Program-made: the position numbers and the translations under genes
Source of the DNA: Streptomyces griseus
Lineage (GTDB): Bacteria > Actinomycetota > Actinomycetes > Streptomycetales > Streptomycetaceae
DNA: 64,000 bases
Reading direction: 5' to 3'
Assembly (NCBI RefSeq): GCF_900460065.1
Contig: NZ_UAVD01000024.1
Location: 124,001-188,000 of the forward strand
Notes under the pieces: model-generated
What the model was told of the DNA's origin: nothing
The model's input: only the letters and a program-made list of their open reading frames with translations
Database searches by the model: none
Shown here: piece after piece, positions 35,632 through 44,616 of the stretch
Numbering within the stretch: position 1 is the stretch's first letter
Layout of the letters: each line of letters opens with the position of its first letter

Positions 35632-35776
35632 GGGCCGAGCCTCCCGCCCGCCCCGCACCCGCCGCGTCGGCCACCGGTCCTGTCCGCCGCGCCGAAAGTA
35701 GCCGGTCCCGCTACTTTGGTCGCTCCCTCGCCGCGCTGGGCCTCTCCCGGCCGCCCGGCTGCGTAACTTTGTCGAT

Positions 35777-36997
35777 ATGACGCGCACCGAGTACCGCTGG
35801 CTGCTCCCCTCGGCCATGGCCGATCCCGAGCTGCCCGGCGACCGGCACCGGACGCGGCGCACCGTGCGGGACTGGGCGGTCGACATCACGGCCTTCCTCT
35901 GTGCCGCGGGCATCGGCCTGCTGGCGCTCGCCGCGATCGACGCCGACGACACCACGGCGGACGTGTTCGTCCTGGTCGACTCGGTGATCGGTGCGGCGGC
36001 CTGCTGCGCGCTCTGGCTCCGAAGGCGCTGGCCCGTGGGGCTCGCCGCCACGCTGACCGTCGTCTGCATCGTCGAACCCGTGGCGGCCGGGGCGTTGATG
36101 GTGGCCCTGTTCAGTCTGGCCGTGCACCGCCCCTTCAAGCCCGTGGCGATCGTCGGCGCGGGCGCGCTCCTCGCGGCTCCCCTGCAACCCCTCCTGCGCC
36201 CCGACCCCGCGACGAGCTTCCTCGCCTCGGTCGTCTTCGGGGTCCTGATCATTCTGCTGGTCCTCAGCTGGGGCATGGTGGTGCGCTCCCGGCGCCAGCT
36301 CGTCCTCTCCCTCCGCGAACGGGCCCGCCGCGCCGAGGCCGAGGCGGCGCTGCGCGCCGAACAGGCCCAGCGCCTGGCCCGGGAGGCCATCGCCCGCGAG
36401 ATGCACGACGTCCTGGCCCACCGGCTGACCCTGCTCAGCGTGCACGCCGGGGCCCTCGAATTCCGGCCGGACGCCCCCGCCGCCGAGGTCGGCCGCGCCG
36501 CGGGCGTCATCCGGGACAGCGCCCACGAGGCCCTCCAGGACCTGCGCGAGATCATCGGCGTCCTGCGCGGGCCCGGCGACACCGACGAGGGCGAGCGGCC
36601 GCAGCCCACCCTCGCCACCCTGGACGCCCTCATCGCCGAGTCCCGGCTCGCGGGTATGAAGGTCGTCGTCCACAACCGGGTCGCCGAACCACGGGACGCC
36701 CCCGCCGCCACCGGCCGCACGGTCTACCGGATCGCCCAGGAGTGCCTGACCAACGCCCGCAAGCACGCGCCCGGCACCGAGATCTCCCTCACCGTGACGG
36801 GCGGCCCCGGCGAGGGACTCACCATCGAGGTGGAGAACCCCGCCCCCACCGAACCCTTCGAGCGGGTCCCCGGGTCGGGCCAGGGGCTCATCGGCCTCAC
36901 CGAACGGGCCACGCTCGCCGGCGGCGGGCTGGAGCACGGCCCGACGGAGGCCGGCGGCTTCCTGGTCCGGGCCCGTCTGCCGTGGCCCGCCGCGTGA
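35777..36997 (+). CDS. Sensor histidine kinase (HisKA_3 type)
   Basis: A 406-residue kinase with four to five spans in residues 30-175. A charged linker (RSRRQLVLSLRERARRAEAEAALRAEQAQR) leads to the H-box AREAIAREMHDVLAHRLTLLSVHAGALEF, and an HATPase domain follows with TVYRIAQECLTNARKHAPG and GSGQGLIGLTERATLAGG. Its response regulator follows 151 bases later. The same arrangement without an extracellular sensor domain is common in Streptomyces; the signal is unknown. Confidence 0.93.
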   Translation: MTRTEYRWLLPSAMADPELPGDRHRTRRTVRDWAVDITAFLCAAGIGLLALAAIDADDTTADVFVLVDSVIGAAACCALWLRRRWPVGLAATLTVVCIVEPVAAGALMVALFSLAVHRPFKPVAIVGAGALLAAPLQPLLRPDPATSFLASVVFGVLIILLVLSWGMVVRSRRQLVLSLRERARRAEAEAALRAEQAQRLAREAIAREMHDVLAHRLTLLSVHAGALEFRPDAPAAEVGRAAGVIRDSAHEALQDLREIIGVLRGPGDTDEGERPQPTLATLDALIAESRLAGMKVVVHNRVAEPRDAPAATGRTVYRIAQECLTNARKHAPGTEISLTVTGGPGEGLTIEVENPAPTEPFERVPGSGQGLIGLTERATLAGGGLEHGPTEAGGFLVRARLPWPAA

Positions 36998-37148
36998 AGC
37001 CCGGAGGCGGCGCGGGCCCCGGCCGGAGGACCGGGACCGGCCCCGTGACGCCCGTGGGAAGGAGCGCCCCCGTGACGCCCGCGGGACGGACCGGCACCGC
37101 GTCGCCCGCCGTACGGGGCCCGCGCACCGGCTGGCTACGGTGGCCGTC

Positions 37149-37889
37149 ATGAACACCCCGGCGTCCCCGACACCCCCGGCGTCACCCACGCCCCCGCCCG
37201 TCCGGCTGCTGATCGTCGACGACGACCCGCTGGTCCGGGCCGGACTGACCCTGATGCTCGGCGGCGACGCGAGCATCGACATCGTGGGAGAGGGCACGGA
37301 CGGAGACGAGGTCGAGGGACTGGTCGCACGACTGCGCCCGGACGTCGTCCTGATGGACATCCGCATGCCCGTCATGGACGGACTGACCGCGACCGAGCGA
37401 CTCCGCCGCCGGCCCGGGGCCCCCGAGGTCATCGTCCTCACCACGTTCCACGCGGACGAACAGGTCCTGCGGGCCATCCGGGCCGGGGCGGCCGGATTCG
37501 TCCTGAAAGACACCCCGCCGGCCCTGATCGTCGACTCGGTCCGCCGCGTCGCCGCCGGCGACCCGGTGCTCTCGCCCGCCGTCACCCGCCAGTTGATGGC
37601 GCGCGCCGCGGGCGCCGGACACGACGACCGCGCGGGCCGCGCCGACCGCGCACGCAGGCGCTTCGGCGGGCTCGCCGAGCGGGAGCGGGACGTCGCCGTC
37701 GCCGTCGGGCGCGGCGCCTCCAACGCGGAGATCGCGGGCTCCCTCTACCTCAGCGTCGCGACGGTCAAGGCCCACGTCTCCCGGATCCTCGCCAAACTCG
37801 AACTGAACAACCGTGTCCAGATCGCGCTGTTGGTCCACGACGCGGGACTCCTCGACACGGACGGGGAGGACGGGGGCGGCCTACCCTGA
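37149..37889 (+). CDS. LuxR/NarL-family response regulator
   Basis: A 246-residue regulator. A Pro/Thr/Ser-rich head (residues 1-17) precedes the receiver: LLIVDDDPLVRAG, the phospho-Asp in DVVLMDIRMP, IVLTTFH and FVLKDTPP. A C-terminal HTH follows: LAERERDVAVAVGRGASNAEIAGSLYLSVATVKAHVSRILAKLEL. The start is uncertain: ATG at 37149 or GTG at 37140. It pairs with the kinase upstream. The P450 gene begins only 36 bases downstream, so the three may be cotranscribed. Confidence 0.93.
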   Translation: MNTPASPTPPASPTPPPVRLLIVDDDPLVRAGLTLMLGGDASIDIVGEGTDGDEVEGLVARLRPDVVLMDIRMPVMDGLTATERLRRRPGAPEVIVLTTFHADEQVLRAIRAGAAGFVLKDTPPALIVDSVRRVAAGDPVLSPAVTRQLMARAAGAGHDDRAGRADRARRRFGGLAERERDVAVAVGRGASNAEIAGSLYLSVATVKAHVSRILAKLELNNRVQIALLVHDAGLLDTDGEDGGGLP

Positions 37890-37925
37890 GCGGAGCGGAC
37901 CGGACCGGAAGAGGGGCTGACCACC

Positions 37926-39101
37926 ATGGCTGTGCTCGACCTGCGCGACCTGCCGGACTTCACCACGAACCCCTATCCGTACTACGCCAAGCTGCGGGCC
38001 GAGGGGCCGGTGCACGCCGTGCGCACCGAGGAGATGGAGCAGCGGGTCTGGCTGGTCGTCGGTCACGCGGAGGCCCGCGCCGCTCTCGCCGACCAACGGC
38101 TCGGCAAGGACTGGCGCCACACCGGACTCTGGACCGAATCCGAGGCCGCGCTCAGCGCCAACATGCTGGAGCTGGACGCCCCGCACCACACCCGGCTGCG
38201 ACGGCTCGTCAGCCGCGAGTTCACCGCCCGCCGGATCGAGGCGCTGCGCCCGCGCGTCACCGAGATCACCGGCGAACTGCTCGACGCCATGGCGCCCAGG
38301 GGCTCCGCGGACCTGGTGGACGCGCTCGCCTTCCCGCTGCCGATGACCGTGATCTGCGAACTCCTCGGCGTCCCGGACATCGACCGGGACGCCTTCCGGG
38401 CACTCTCCAACGGCATCGTCACCCCCACCCCGGAGCAGCGGGGCGCCGACCCGGCCGGGGCGATGGGCGCCTACCTCGACGGACTCATCGAGAACAAACG
38501 CCGTTCGCCCGGCGACGACCTGCTGAGCGGGCTGATCCGGACCGGGGAGGCGGACGGCGAGGGACTCTCCTCCGCCGAACTGGTGGGCATGGCCTTCCTG
38601 TTACTGGTCGCCGGTCATGAGACCACGGTCAATCTGATCGCCAACGGCGTCCGCGCCCTGCTCGACCACCCCGACCAGCTCGCCCTGCTGCGCGCCGACC
38701 CCGGGCTGCTCGACAACGCGGTCGAGGAGATGCTGCGCTACGACGGACCCGTGGAGACCGCGACCTTCCGCTTCGCCCGGGAGACGCTGACGATCGGCGA
38801 CACCGAGATACACGTCGACGAGCCGGTCCTCGTCGCCCTGGCCTCCGCCGACCGCGATCCCCTCCGCTTCCGGGATCCGGACACCTTCGACATCCGGCGC
38901 GAGCCCCAGGGCCACCTGGGCTTCGGCCACGGCGTGCACTACTGCCTGGGCGCGCCGCTCGCCCGGATGGAGGCCCGCATCGCGATCGGCGCCCTGCTGG
39001 AACGCTTCCCCGGCCTCGCCCGCGACCCGTCCGGCGGCGAGCTGGACTGGCTGCCCGGTCTGCTGATGCGCGGAGCGCGGGGCCTGCCGGTGCGCTGGTG
39101 A
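37926..39101 (+). CDS. Cytochrome P450 (first of a tandem pair)
   Basis: A 391-residue soluble bacterial P450. It shows the I-helix AGHETTVNL, ExxR-type EEMLRYDGPVETATFRF, and the heme-ligand motif FGHGVHYCLGAPLARMEARIA with the axial Cys. The start is ATG after an AGAGGGG stretch. Codon 226 (38601-38603, in FLLLVAGHETT) is TTA, rare in Streptomyces and read by the bldA tRNA, so its translation may depend on development. It is closely similar to the next gene, and no ferredoxin gene is nearby. The substrate is unknown; family CYP107-like proteins often modify secondary metabolites. Confidence 0.95.
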   Translation: MAVLDLRDLPDFTTNPYPYYAKLRAEGPVHAVRTEEMEQRVWLVVGHAEARAALADQRLGKDWRHTGLWTESEAALSANMLELDAPHHTRLRRLVSREFTARRIEALRPRVTEITGELLDAMAPRGSADLVDALAFPLPMTVICELLGVPDIDRDAFRALSNGIVTPTPEQRGADPAGAMGAYLDGLIENKRRSPGDDLLSGLIRTGEADGEGLSSAELVGMAFLLLVAGHETTVNLIANGVRALLDHPDQLALLRADPGLLDNAVEEMLRYDGPVETATFRFARETLTIGDTEIHVDEPVLVALASADRDPLRFRDPDTFDIRREPQGHLGFGHGVHYCLGAPLARMEARIAIGALLERFPGLARDPSGGELDWLPGLLMRGARGLPVRW

Positions 39102-39168
39102 GGCCCGGTCCCGCCCCGCTCCACGTCCCGCCGCTCCTCGCGCACCGCGCATCTCCTCGAAGGGAACC

Positions 39169-40368
39169 GTGTTGACCACCGAACCCCTGGTCGATCTCGC
39201 CGCGCTCGGCGAGCAGTTCACCCGTGACCCCTACCCCGCCTACGCGGCCCTGCGGGCGAAGGGCCCGGTCCACCGGGTGCGGATCCCCGAGGGCGCGGAA
39301 GCCTGGCTCGTCGTCGGCTACGAGCAGGGCCGCGCCCTCCTCGCCGACCAGAGGCTCTCCAAGCACTGGAGCCGGGCCTCGCCGTCGCTCGGCGTCAGCA
39401 AGGTGTCCGCGGGCTCCTCGATGCTCGGCTCCGACGCCCCCGACCACACCCGGATGCGCAAGCTGGTGGCCCGGGAGTTCACCCCGCGCCGTATGGAGCA
39501 ACTGGCCCCGCGGGTGCAGGAGATGACCGACGGGCTGCTGGACGCGATGCTCGCGGCCCCGGACCGTACGGCGGACCTGGTCGAGGCGCTGTCCTTCCCG
39601 CTGCCCATGGCGGTCATCTGCGAGCTGCTCGGCGTCCCCTCCCTGGACCGCGAGGCGTTCCGCACGTGGTCCGGCCAGGCGGTCTCCTCCGTCGATCCGT
39701 CCCTGCGCGCCTCCTCCACGCAGGCGATGACCGCGTACATCGCGGGACTGCTCGCCGACAAGCGGGAGAGGCCGGGCGAGGACCTGCTGAGCGCGCTGAT
39801 CCACACCTCCGACGAGGACGGCGACCGCCTCTCCGGCGACGAACTCATCGGCATGGCATGGCTGTTGCTGGTCGCCGGTCATGAGACCACCGTCAACCTC
39901 ATCACCAACGGCGTGCACAACCTCCTCGCCCACCCCGACCAACTGGCGGCCCTGAGAGCCGACTTCACACTGATCGACAACGCGGTCGAGGAGATCCTGC
40001 GCTTCGAGGGGCCGGTGGAGACCCCCACCTACCGCTTCACGACCGACCCGATCGAGGTGGGCGGAACGGTGATCCCTGGCGGCGGCGAGCTCGTTCTCGT
40101 CGCCATGTCGGACGCCAACCGGGACCCCGCGCGCTATCCCGACGGATCCCGCTTCGACATCACCCGCGACGCCCGGGGCCACATCGCCTTCGGGCACGGC
40201 ATCCACTACTGCCTGGGCGCTCCGCTGGCGCGCATCGAGGCCAGGATCGCCATCCGGTCGTTGCTGGAGCGCTGCCCGGAGCTGCGGTCGGCCGCCGACC
40301 CGGCGACGCTGCCCTGGCGCACCGGGATCCTCATGCGGGGGCCGCTGAGCCTCCCGGTCGGCTGGTAG
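39169..40368 (+). CDS. Cytochrome P450 (second of a tandem pair)
   Basis: A 399-residue P450 paralogous to its neighbour. It has I-helix AGHETTVNLI, EEILRFEGPVETPTYRF and the heme motif FGHGIHYCLGAPLARIEARIA. GTG at 39169 follows GAAGGGA. The nucleotide block around LLVAGHETTVN is almost identical in the two genes, which indicates duplication, but here the leucine codon matching the neighbour's TTA is TTG. The 67-base gap leaves room for a separate ribosome binding site but no clear terminator. Confidence 0.95.
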   Translation: MLTTEPLVDLAALGEQFTRDPYPAYAALRAKGPVHRVRIPEGAEAWLVVGYEQGRALLADQRLSKHWSRASPSLGVSKVSAGSSMLGSDAPDHTRMRKLVAREFTPRRMEQLAPRVQEMTDGLLDAMLAAPDRTADLVEALSFPLPMAVICELLGVPSLDREAFRTWSGQAVSSVDPSLRASSTQAMTAYIAGLLADKRERPGEDLLSALIHTSDEDGDRLSGDELIGMAWLLLVAGHETTVNLITNGVHNLLAHPDQLAALRADFTLIDNAVEEILRFEGPVETPTYRFTTDPIEVGGTVIPGGGELVLVAMSDANRDPARYPDGSRFDITRDARGHIAFGHGIHYCLGAPLARIEARIAIRSLLERCPELRSAADPATLPWRTGILMRGPLSLPVGW

Positions 40369-40388
40369 CGGCAGGCCCGGGGCCGGGC

Positions 40389-41408
40389 TCAGCCGCCGGG
40401 GACCTCCTCCATCGCCACCGGCCGTCGTTCGCGGCGGGAGACCTCGCACGCCTCGGCGATGCGCAGGGCGTGCAGGGCCTCCCGCCCGTCGCACGGATTG
40501 GGCAGCTCGCCCCGGGCCACCCGCAGGAACGCGTCCAGCTCCGCCTCGTACGCCGGGGCGAACCGTTCCAGGAACCCCGGCCAGGGCTTCGCCGGTGCGC
40601 CGGGACCACCGGGCTCGGCCGAGGTCAGCGGCGTACGGTCGGTCAGGCCGACGGCGATCTGGTCCAGCTCGCCGGCCAGCTCTATCCGTACGTCGTAGCC
40701 GGCGCCGTTGCACCGGGTCGCGGTGGCGGTGGCGAGCGTCCCGTCGTCGAGGGTGAGCAGGGCCGCGGCCGTGTCCACGTCCCCGGCCTCCCGGAACATC
40801 GCGGGTCCGGCGTCCGAGCCGGTGGCGTACACCTCGCCCACCTCGCGGCCCGTCACCCAGCGCAGGATGTCGAAGTCGTGGACCAGGCAGTCGCGGTACA
40901 GCCCGCCCGAGAGCGGGAGGTAGGCGGCGGGCGGCGGGGCCGGGTCGGAGGTGACCGCGCGCACGGTGTGCAGCCGGCCGAGCCTCCCCTCCCGTACGGC
41001 GGTCCTCGCCTCGGCGTACCCGGCGTCGAAGCGCCGCATGAAGCCGAGCTGGAGCACGCTGCCCGCCGCCTCGACCTCCGCGAGCGCGGCGAGGGTGCCC
41101 GGCAGGTCCAGGGCGATCGGCTTCTCGCAGAAGACGGGCAGCCCGGCCCGGGCGGCCCGGGCGATGAGCCCGGCATGGGCCGAGGTCGCCGAGCAGATCA
41201 CCACGGCGTCGGGCGGGCCCCCGGCCGCGCCCTCCCCGGCGAACAGGCCGTCCACCGGGACGGCCGTCGCCCCCGTCCGCGCCGCGACCGCGGCCGCTCG
41301 CTCCGGGTCCGCGTCCGCCAGCGACAGGGCGTCCACGGCGGGGTGACGGCTCAGCACCTCCGCATGGAAGGCGCCGATCCGTCCCGTACCGATCAGTCCG
41401 ATGCGCAT
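40389..41408 (-). CDS. Gfo/Idh/MocA-family dehydrogenase (possible inositol 2-dehydrogenase)
   Basis: A 339-residue NAD(P)-dependent dehydrogenase. The Rossmann motif MRIGLIGTGRIGAFHAEVL is at the start, FCEKPIALDLPGTL carries the catalytic Lys, and GGLYRDCLVHDFDILRWVTGRE holds the Asp-His pair of inositol dehydrogenases. I chose ATG at 41408. A TTGACA-17-TCACCT promoter precedes it, and a GTCCTGAC-core operator lies next to the -35. It is divergent from a GntR gene and an inositol/ribose-type importer, which supports a polyol substrate. Other sugars are possible. Confidence 0.88.
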   Translation of the reverse strand: MRIGLIGTGRIGAFHAEVLSRHPAVDALSLADADPERAAAVAARTGATAVPVDGLFAGEGAAGGPPDAVVICSATSAHAGLIARAARAGLPVFCEKPIALDLPGTLAALAEVEAAGSVLQLGFMRRFDAGYAEARTAVREGRLGRLHTVRAVTSDPAPPPAAYLPLSGGLYRDCLVHDFDILRWVTGREVGEVYATGSDAGPAMFREAGDVDTAAALLTLDDGTLATATATRCNGAGYDVRIELAGELDQIAVGLTDRTPLTSAEPGGPGAPAKPWPGFLERFAPAYEAELDAFLRVARGELPNPCDGREALHALRIAEACEVSRRERRPVAMEEVPGG

Positions 41409-41415
41409 GGGCCCC

Positions 41416-41444
41416 AAGGTGACGTTCGCCCGGTCGTCATGTCA
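41416..41444 (-). promoter_or_regulatory. Promoter of the Gfo/Idh dehydrogenase gene
   Basis: On the minus strand TTGACA (41444-41439) is followed after 17 bases by TCACCT (41421-41416). The predicted start point lies within a few bases of the ATG, so the message would have little or no leader. Confidence 0.5.
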
Positions 41445-41448
41445 AGCG

Positions 41449-41462
41449 TTTGTCCTGACAAA
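41449..41462. promoter_or_regulatory. GntR operator candidate 1
   Basis: TTTGTCCTGACAAA, a 6-bp-arm palindrome around CT, abuts the -35 box of the dehydrogenase promoter. It shares its arms with the site at 41509. Confidence 0.6.
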
Positions 41463-41508
41463 TGGCCCCCGCGTCGATCGGCCTCTCCCCGCCCCGGTGC
41501 GCCATGGC

Positions 41509-41522
41509 TTTGTCCGGACAAG
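41509..41522. promoter_or_regulatory. GntR operator candidate 2
   Basis: It contains the perfect 12-bp palindrome TTGTCCGGACAA (41510-41521), 18 bases before the GntR start. It suits autoregulation. The site centre is 60 bp from that of candidate 1, close to six helical turns. Confidence 0.65.
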
Positions 41523-41539
41523 CGAACTACGCTCGCCCC

Positions 41540-42298
41540 GTGACCGCACATGGAACCGACCGGCCGCTGCCGCTGAGCGTGGACCGCACCAGCCCGGTGC
41601 CGCTCTACTTCCAGCTGGCACAGCAGCTGGAGGCCGCCGTGGAGCAGGGCCGGCTGGCCCCCGGCGCCCTGCTCGGGAACGAGATCGACCTCGCCGCCCG
41701 CCTCGGCCTGTCCCGGCCGACCGTCCGCCAGGCCATCCAGTCGCTCGTCGACAAGGGCCTCATGGTCCGCCGCAGGGGAGTCGGCACCCAGGTCGTCCAC
41801 AGCAAGGTCCGCCGTCCGCTGGAGCTCAGCTCGCTCTACGACGACCTGGAGGCGGCCGGCCAGCGCCCCGCCACCAGCGTCCTGCGCAACACGACGGAAC
41901 CGGCCACCGCGGAGGTCGCCGCCGCACTCGGCGTCGCCGAGGGCAGCGAGGTCCACCTCGTCGAACGGCTGCGCAGCGCCCACGGCGAACCGATGGCGCT
42001 CCTGCGCAACCACCTGCCCCCGGGGCTGCTGCCCCTGGTCACCGAGGAGCTGGAGGCGACCGGCCTCTACCGGCTGATGCGGGCTTCCGGCGTCACGCTG
42101 CACAGTGCCCGCCAGAGCGTCGGAGCGCGCGCCGCGGACGACCGGCAGGCGCGGGCGCTGGCGGAGCCCGTGGGCGCGCCGCTGCTGACGATGGAGCGCA
42201 CGACGTACGACGACTCCGGTCGGGCGGTCGAGTTCGGCTCGCACGTCTACCGGGCGGAGCGGTACGCGTTCGAGTTCCAGCTGCTGGTCCGCGCCTGA
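41540..42298 (+). CDS. GntR-family (HutC subfamily) regulator of the polyol/sugar locus
   Basis: A 252-residue regulator. The wHTH lies at about 15-85 (PLYFQLAQQLEAAVEQGRLAPGALLGNEIDLAARLGLSRPTVRQAIQSLVDKGLMVRRRGVGTQV) and a UTRA domain at about 100-250 (SEVHLVERLRSAHGEPMALLRNHLP ... YDDSGRAVEFGSHVYRAERYAFEFQLLV). I chose GTG at 41540; no ribosome binding site precedes it, so the message may be leaderless. Sites with the GTCC(G/T)GAC core sit before the dehydrogenase, before this gene and before the ABC operon, which suggests it controls all three. Confidence 0.93.
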   Translation: MTAHGTDRPLPLSVDRTSPVPLYFQLAQQLEAAVEQGRLAPGALLGNEIDLAARLGLSRPTVRQAIQSLVDKGLMVRRRGVGTQVVHSKVRRPLELSSLYDDLEAAGQRPATSVLRNTTEPATAEVAAALGVAEGSEVHLVERLRSAHGEPMALLRNHLPPGLLPLVTEELEATGLYRLMRASGVTLHSARQSVGARAADDRQARALAEPVGAPLLTMERTTYDDSGRAVEFGSHVYRAERYAFEFQLLVRA

Positions 42299-42375
42299 GC
42301 CCGTCCCCGGGAGTCCGGAGACCTGCCCGGCCCGCGTCCGGAGGAGGCGGTCGGAGGGGACCGCCGCGGCGGTAG

Positions 42376-42418
42376 GTCCGGACACCTGGTTGACGTGGAC
42401 ATGCTGTGCGACTAGAAC
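42376..42418 (+). promoter_or_regulatory. Promoter and GntR half-operator of the ABC operon
   Basis: The palindromic core GTCCGGAC (42376-42383) is followed by TTGACG (42390-42395), a 17-base spacer and TAGAAC (42413-42418). The core is that of the two upstream palindromes, but here the outer TT/AA arms are lost. Confidence 0.6.
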
Positions 42419-42562
42419 TCCCTGCACCGAAGGACGCGCCCCACCGGCCCTGCCGGGCGGGAGCGGGCGGGGCTCGGGGATACTTGGGCAGCCGGGCCGG
42501 GGCCGTACACTCCCCGGCCCCGTCAAGCAGCACAGCGAGCAGCGGTAGAAGGGCACGGCGTC

Positions 42563-43573
42563 GTGGCAAGGGTTCGGACAGGGGTACGCGCGATGGGCGC
42601 CGTGCTGGCAGTGGTGCTGGGCGCCTCCCTCACGGGATGCAGCAGCACCGGCGGCAAGCGCGCCGAGGAGCGTGCGGCCGCCGCGGCCGAGGGACGGGCC
42701 GCGGTGAACACACCGCGCTGGACCTTTGCCATGGTCACCCACTCGGGCGACGGCGACACCTTCTGGGACATCGTCCAGAAGGGCGCCGAGCAGGCGGCCC
42801 TCAAGGACAACATCAACTTCCTCTACTCGCACAACGACGAGGCCAACCAGCAGGCCCAGCTCGTCCAGACCGCGATCGACAAGAAGGTCGACGGGCTGAT
42901 CGTCTCGCTGGCCAAGCCGGACGCGATGAAGGCCGTCGTCGCCAAGGCCGTCGAGGCGGGCATCCCGGTCGTCACCGTGAACTCGGGCTCCGCGGAGTCG
43001 AAGGAGTTCGGCGCCCTGACCCACATCGGGCAGGACGAGTCGATCGCCGGTGAGGCCGTCGGCGACGAGCTGAACAGCCGGGACCGCAAGAAGGCCCTGT
43101 GCGTCCTGCACGAGCAGGGCAACGTGGGCCACGAGCAGCGCTGCGCCGGGGCGAAGAAGACCTTCGACGGCACGATGCAGAACCTCTACGTCGACGGCAC
43201 CAACATGCCCGACGTCACGGCGTCCATCGAGGCCAAGCTCCAGTCCGACAAGAGCATCGACGCGGTCGTCACCCTCGGGGCCCCCTTCGCCGACGCGGCC
43301 GTCCAGGCCAAGCAGACGGCCGGCAGCAAGGCCGAGATCGACACCTTCGACCTCAACGCGAAGGTCGCCACCGGCCTCCAGAGCGACAAGCTCGGCTTCG
43401 CCGTCGACCAGCAGCCCTACCTCCAGGGCTACGAGGCCGTCGACCTGCTCTGGCTCTACCGCTACAACCGCAACGTCCTCGGCGGCGGTCTGCCCGTCCT
43501 CACCGGACCCCAGATCATCACCAAGGACGACGCCGACGCCCTGGCCGACTACACCAAGCGGGGAACCCGATGA
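42563..43573 (+). CDS. Sugar/polyol-binding lipoprotein of CUT2-type importer
   Basis: A 336-residue periplasmic-binding-protein-like lipoprotein (type 1, RbsB class). The lipobox lies in VVLGASLTGCSS. The mature part starts RWTFAMVTHSGDGDTFWDIVQKGAEQAALKDNINFLYSHND and continues with DGLIVSLAKPDAM, IPVVTVNSGS and VVTLGAPFADAAVQ. It closes with LGFAVDQQPYLQGYEAVDLLWLY, typical of ribose/inositol-type binders. GTG at 42563 follows GAAGGG. Its stop overlaps the permease start by ATGA. The dehydrogenase across the divergent region makes myo-inositol a reasonable ligand guess. Confidence 0.92.
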   Translation: MARVRTGVRAMGAVLAVVLGASLTGCSSTGGKRAEERAAAAAEGRAAVNTPRWTFAMVTHSGDGDTFWDIVQKGAEQAALKDNINFLYSHNDEANQQAQLVQTAIDKKVDGLIVSLAKPDAMKAVVAKAVEAGIPVVTVNSGSAESKEFGALTHIGQDESIAGEAVGDELNSRDRKKALCVLHEQGNVGHEQRCAGAKKTFDGTMQNLYVDGTNMPDVTASIEAKLQSDKSIDAVVTLGAPFADAAVQAKQTAGSKAEIDTFDLNAKVATGLQSDKLGFAVDQQPYLQGYEAVDLLWLYRYNRNVLGGGLPVLTGPQIITKDDADALADYTKRGTR

Positions 43574-44616
43574 GCGGCGCCACCGCCGCCCCCGACCGGC
43601 CGGACGAGCGCCTCGTCCGCACCTCACCGCTGCGCAGGCTCCTCGGCCGCCCCGAGCTCGGCTCGGTCGTCGGCGCGGCGGCGGTCTTCCTGTTCTTCGC
43701 GATCGTCGCCGACAGCTTCCTCCAGGCCTCCAGCCTCGGCACCGTGCTGTACGCGGCCTCCGTCCTCGGCATCATGGCCGCACCGGTCGCGCTGCTGATG
43801 ATCGGCGGCGAGTTCGACCTGTCCGCCGGGGTCATGGTGACCAGCTCCGCGCTGATCTCCTCGATGTTCAGCTACCAGATGACGGCCAACGTCTGGGTCG
43901 GCGTCCTCGTGTCGCTGCTGGTCACGCTCGCCATCGGCGCGTTCAACGGCTTCATGCTGACCCGCACCAAACTGCCGAGCTTCATCATCACGCTCGGCAC
44001 GTTCCTGATGCTGACCGGTCTGAACCTCGGCTTCACCAAGCTCATCAGCGGAACCGTCTCCACCAAGGCCATCGGCGACATGGAGGGCTTCGACTCGGCC
44101 CGCGCGCTGTTCGCCTCGACGCTGACCCTCGGCGGCGTGGAGTTCAAGGTGACGATCCTGTGGTGGGCGGCGCTCGTCGGCATCGCCACCTGGATCCTCC
44201 TGCGTACCCGCTTCGGCAACTGGATCTTCGCCGTCGGCGGTGAGGCCGACGCGGCCCGCGCGGTCGGTGTCCCGGTCGTCCGCACCAAGATCGGGCTCTA
44301 CCTGGGCGTCGCCTTCGCCGCCTGGGTCTCCGGACAGCACCTGCTGTTCAGCTACGACGTCGTCCAGTCCGGCGAGGGCGTCGGCAACGAGCTGACGTAC
44401 ATCATCGCCGCCGTCATCGGCGGCTGCCTGATCACCGGCGGCTACGGCTCCGCGATCGGCTCGGCCGTCGGCGCCTTCATCTTCGGCATGACCAGCAAGG
44501 GCATCGTGTACGCCGAGTGGAACCCGGACTGGTTCAAATTCTTCCTGGGAGCGATGCTGCTCCTGGCCACCCTGCTCAACGCGTGGGTGCGCAAGCGCGC
44601 GGAGGCGACGTCATGA
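43570..44616 (+). CDS. CUT2-type sugar ABC permease (RbsC-like)
   Basis: A 348-residue permease with about ten hydrophobic segments. Family marks are [87 protein letters not shown] and [29 protein letters not shown]. It works as a homodimer with the ATPase encoded next and is coupled to both neighbours by ATGA overlaps. Confidence 0.94.
   Translation: MSGATAAPDRPDERLVRTSPLRRLLGRPELGSVVGAAAVFLFFAIVADSFLQASSLGTVLYAASVLGIMAAPVALLMIGGEFDLSAGVMVTSSALISSMFSYQMTANVWVGVLVSLLVTLAIGAFNGFMLTRTKLPSFIITLGTFLMLTGLNLGFTKLISGTVSTKAIGDMEGFDSARALFASTLTLGGVEFKVTILWWAALVGIATWILLRTRFGNWIFAVGGEADAARAVGVPVVRTKIGLYLGVAFAAWVSGQHLLFSYDVVQSGEGVGNELTYIIAAVIGGCLITGGYGSAIGSAVGAFIFGMTSKGIVYAEWNPDWFKFFLGAMLLLATLLNAWVRKRAEATS

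Noticed and set aside
37926..40368. P450 pair as part of a conservon
   Set aside because: Conservons contain a roadblock protein, a DUF742 protein and a small GTPase next to the kinase. None of these is present.
41462..41539. Longer GntR start (MAPASIGLSPPRC...) at 41462
   Set aside because: It would place coding sequence over the TTGTCCGGACAA operator and has no ribosome binding site. The GTG at 41540 gives the usual N-terminal length.
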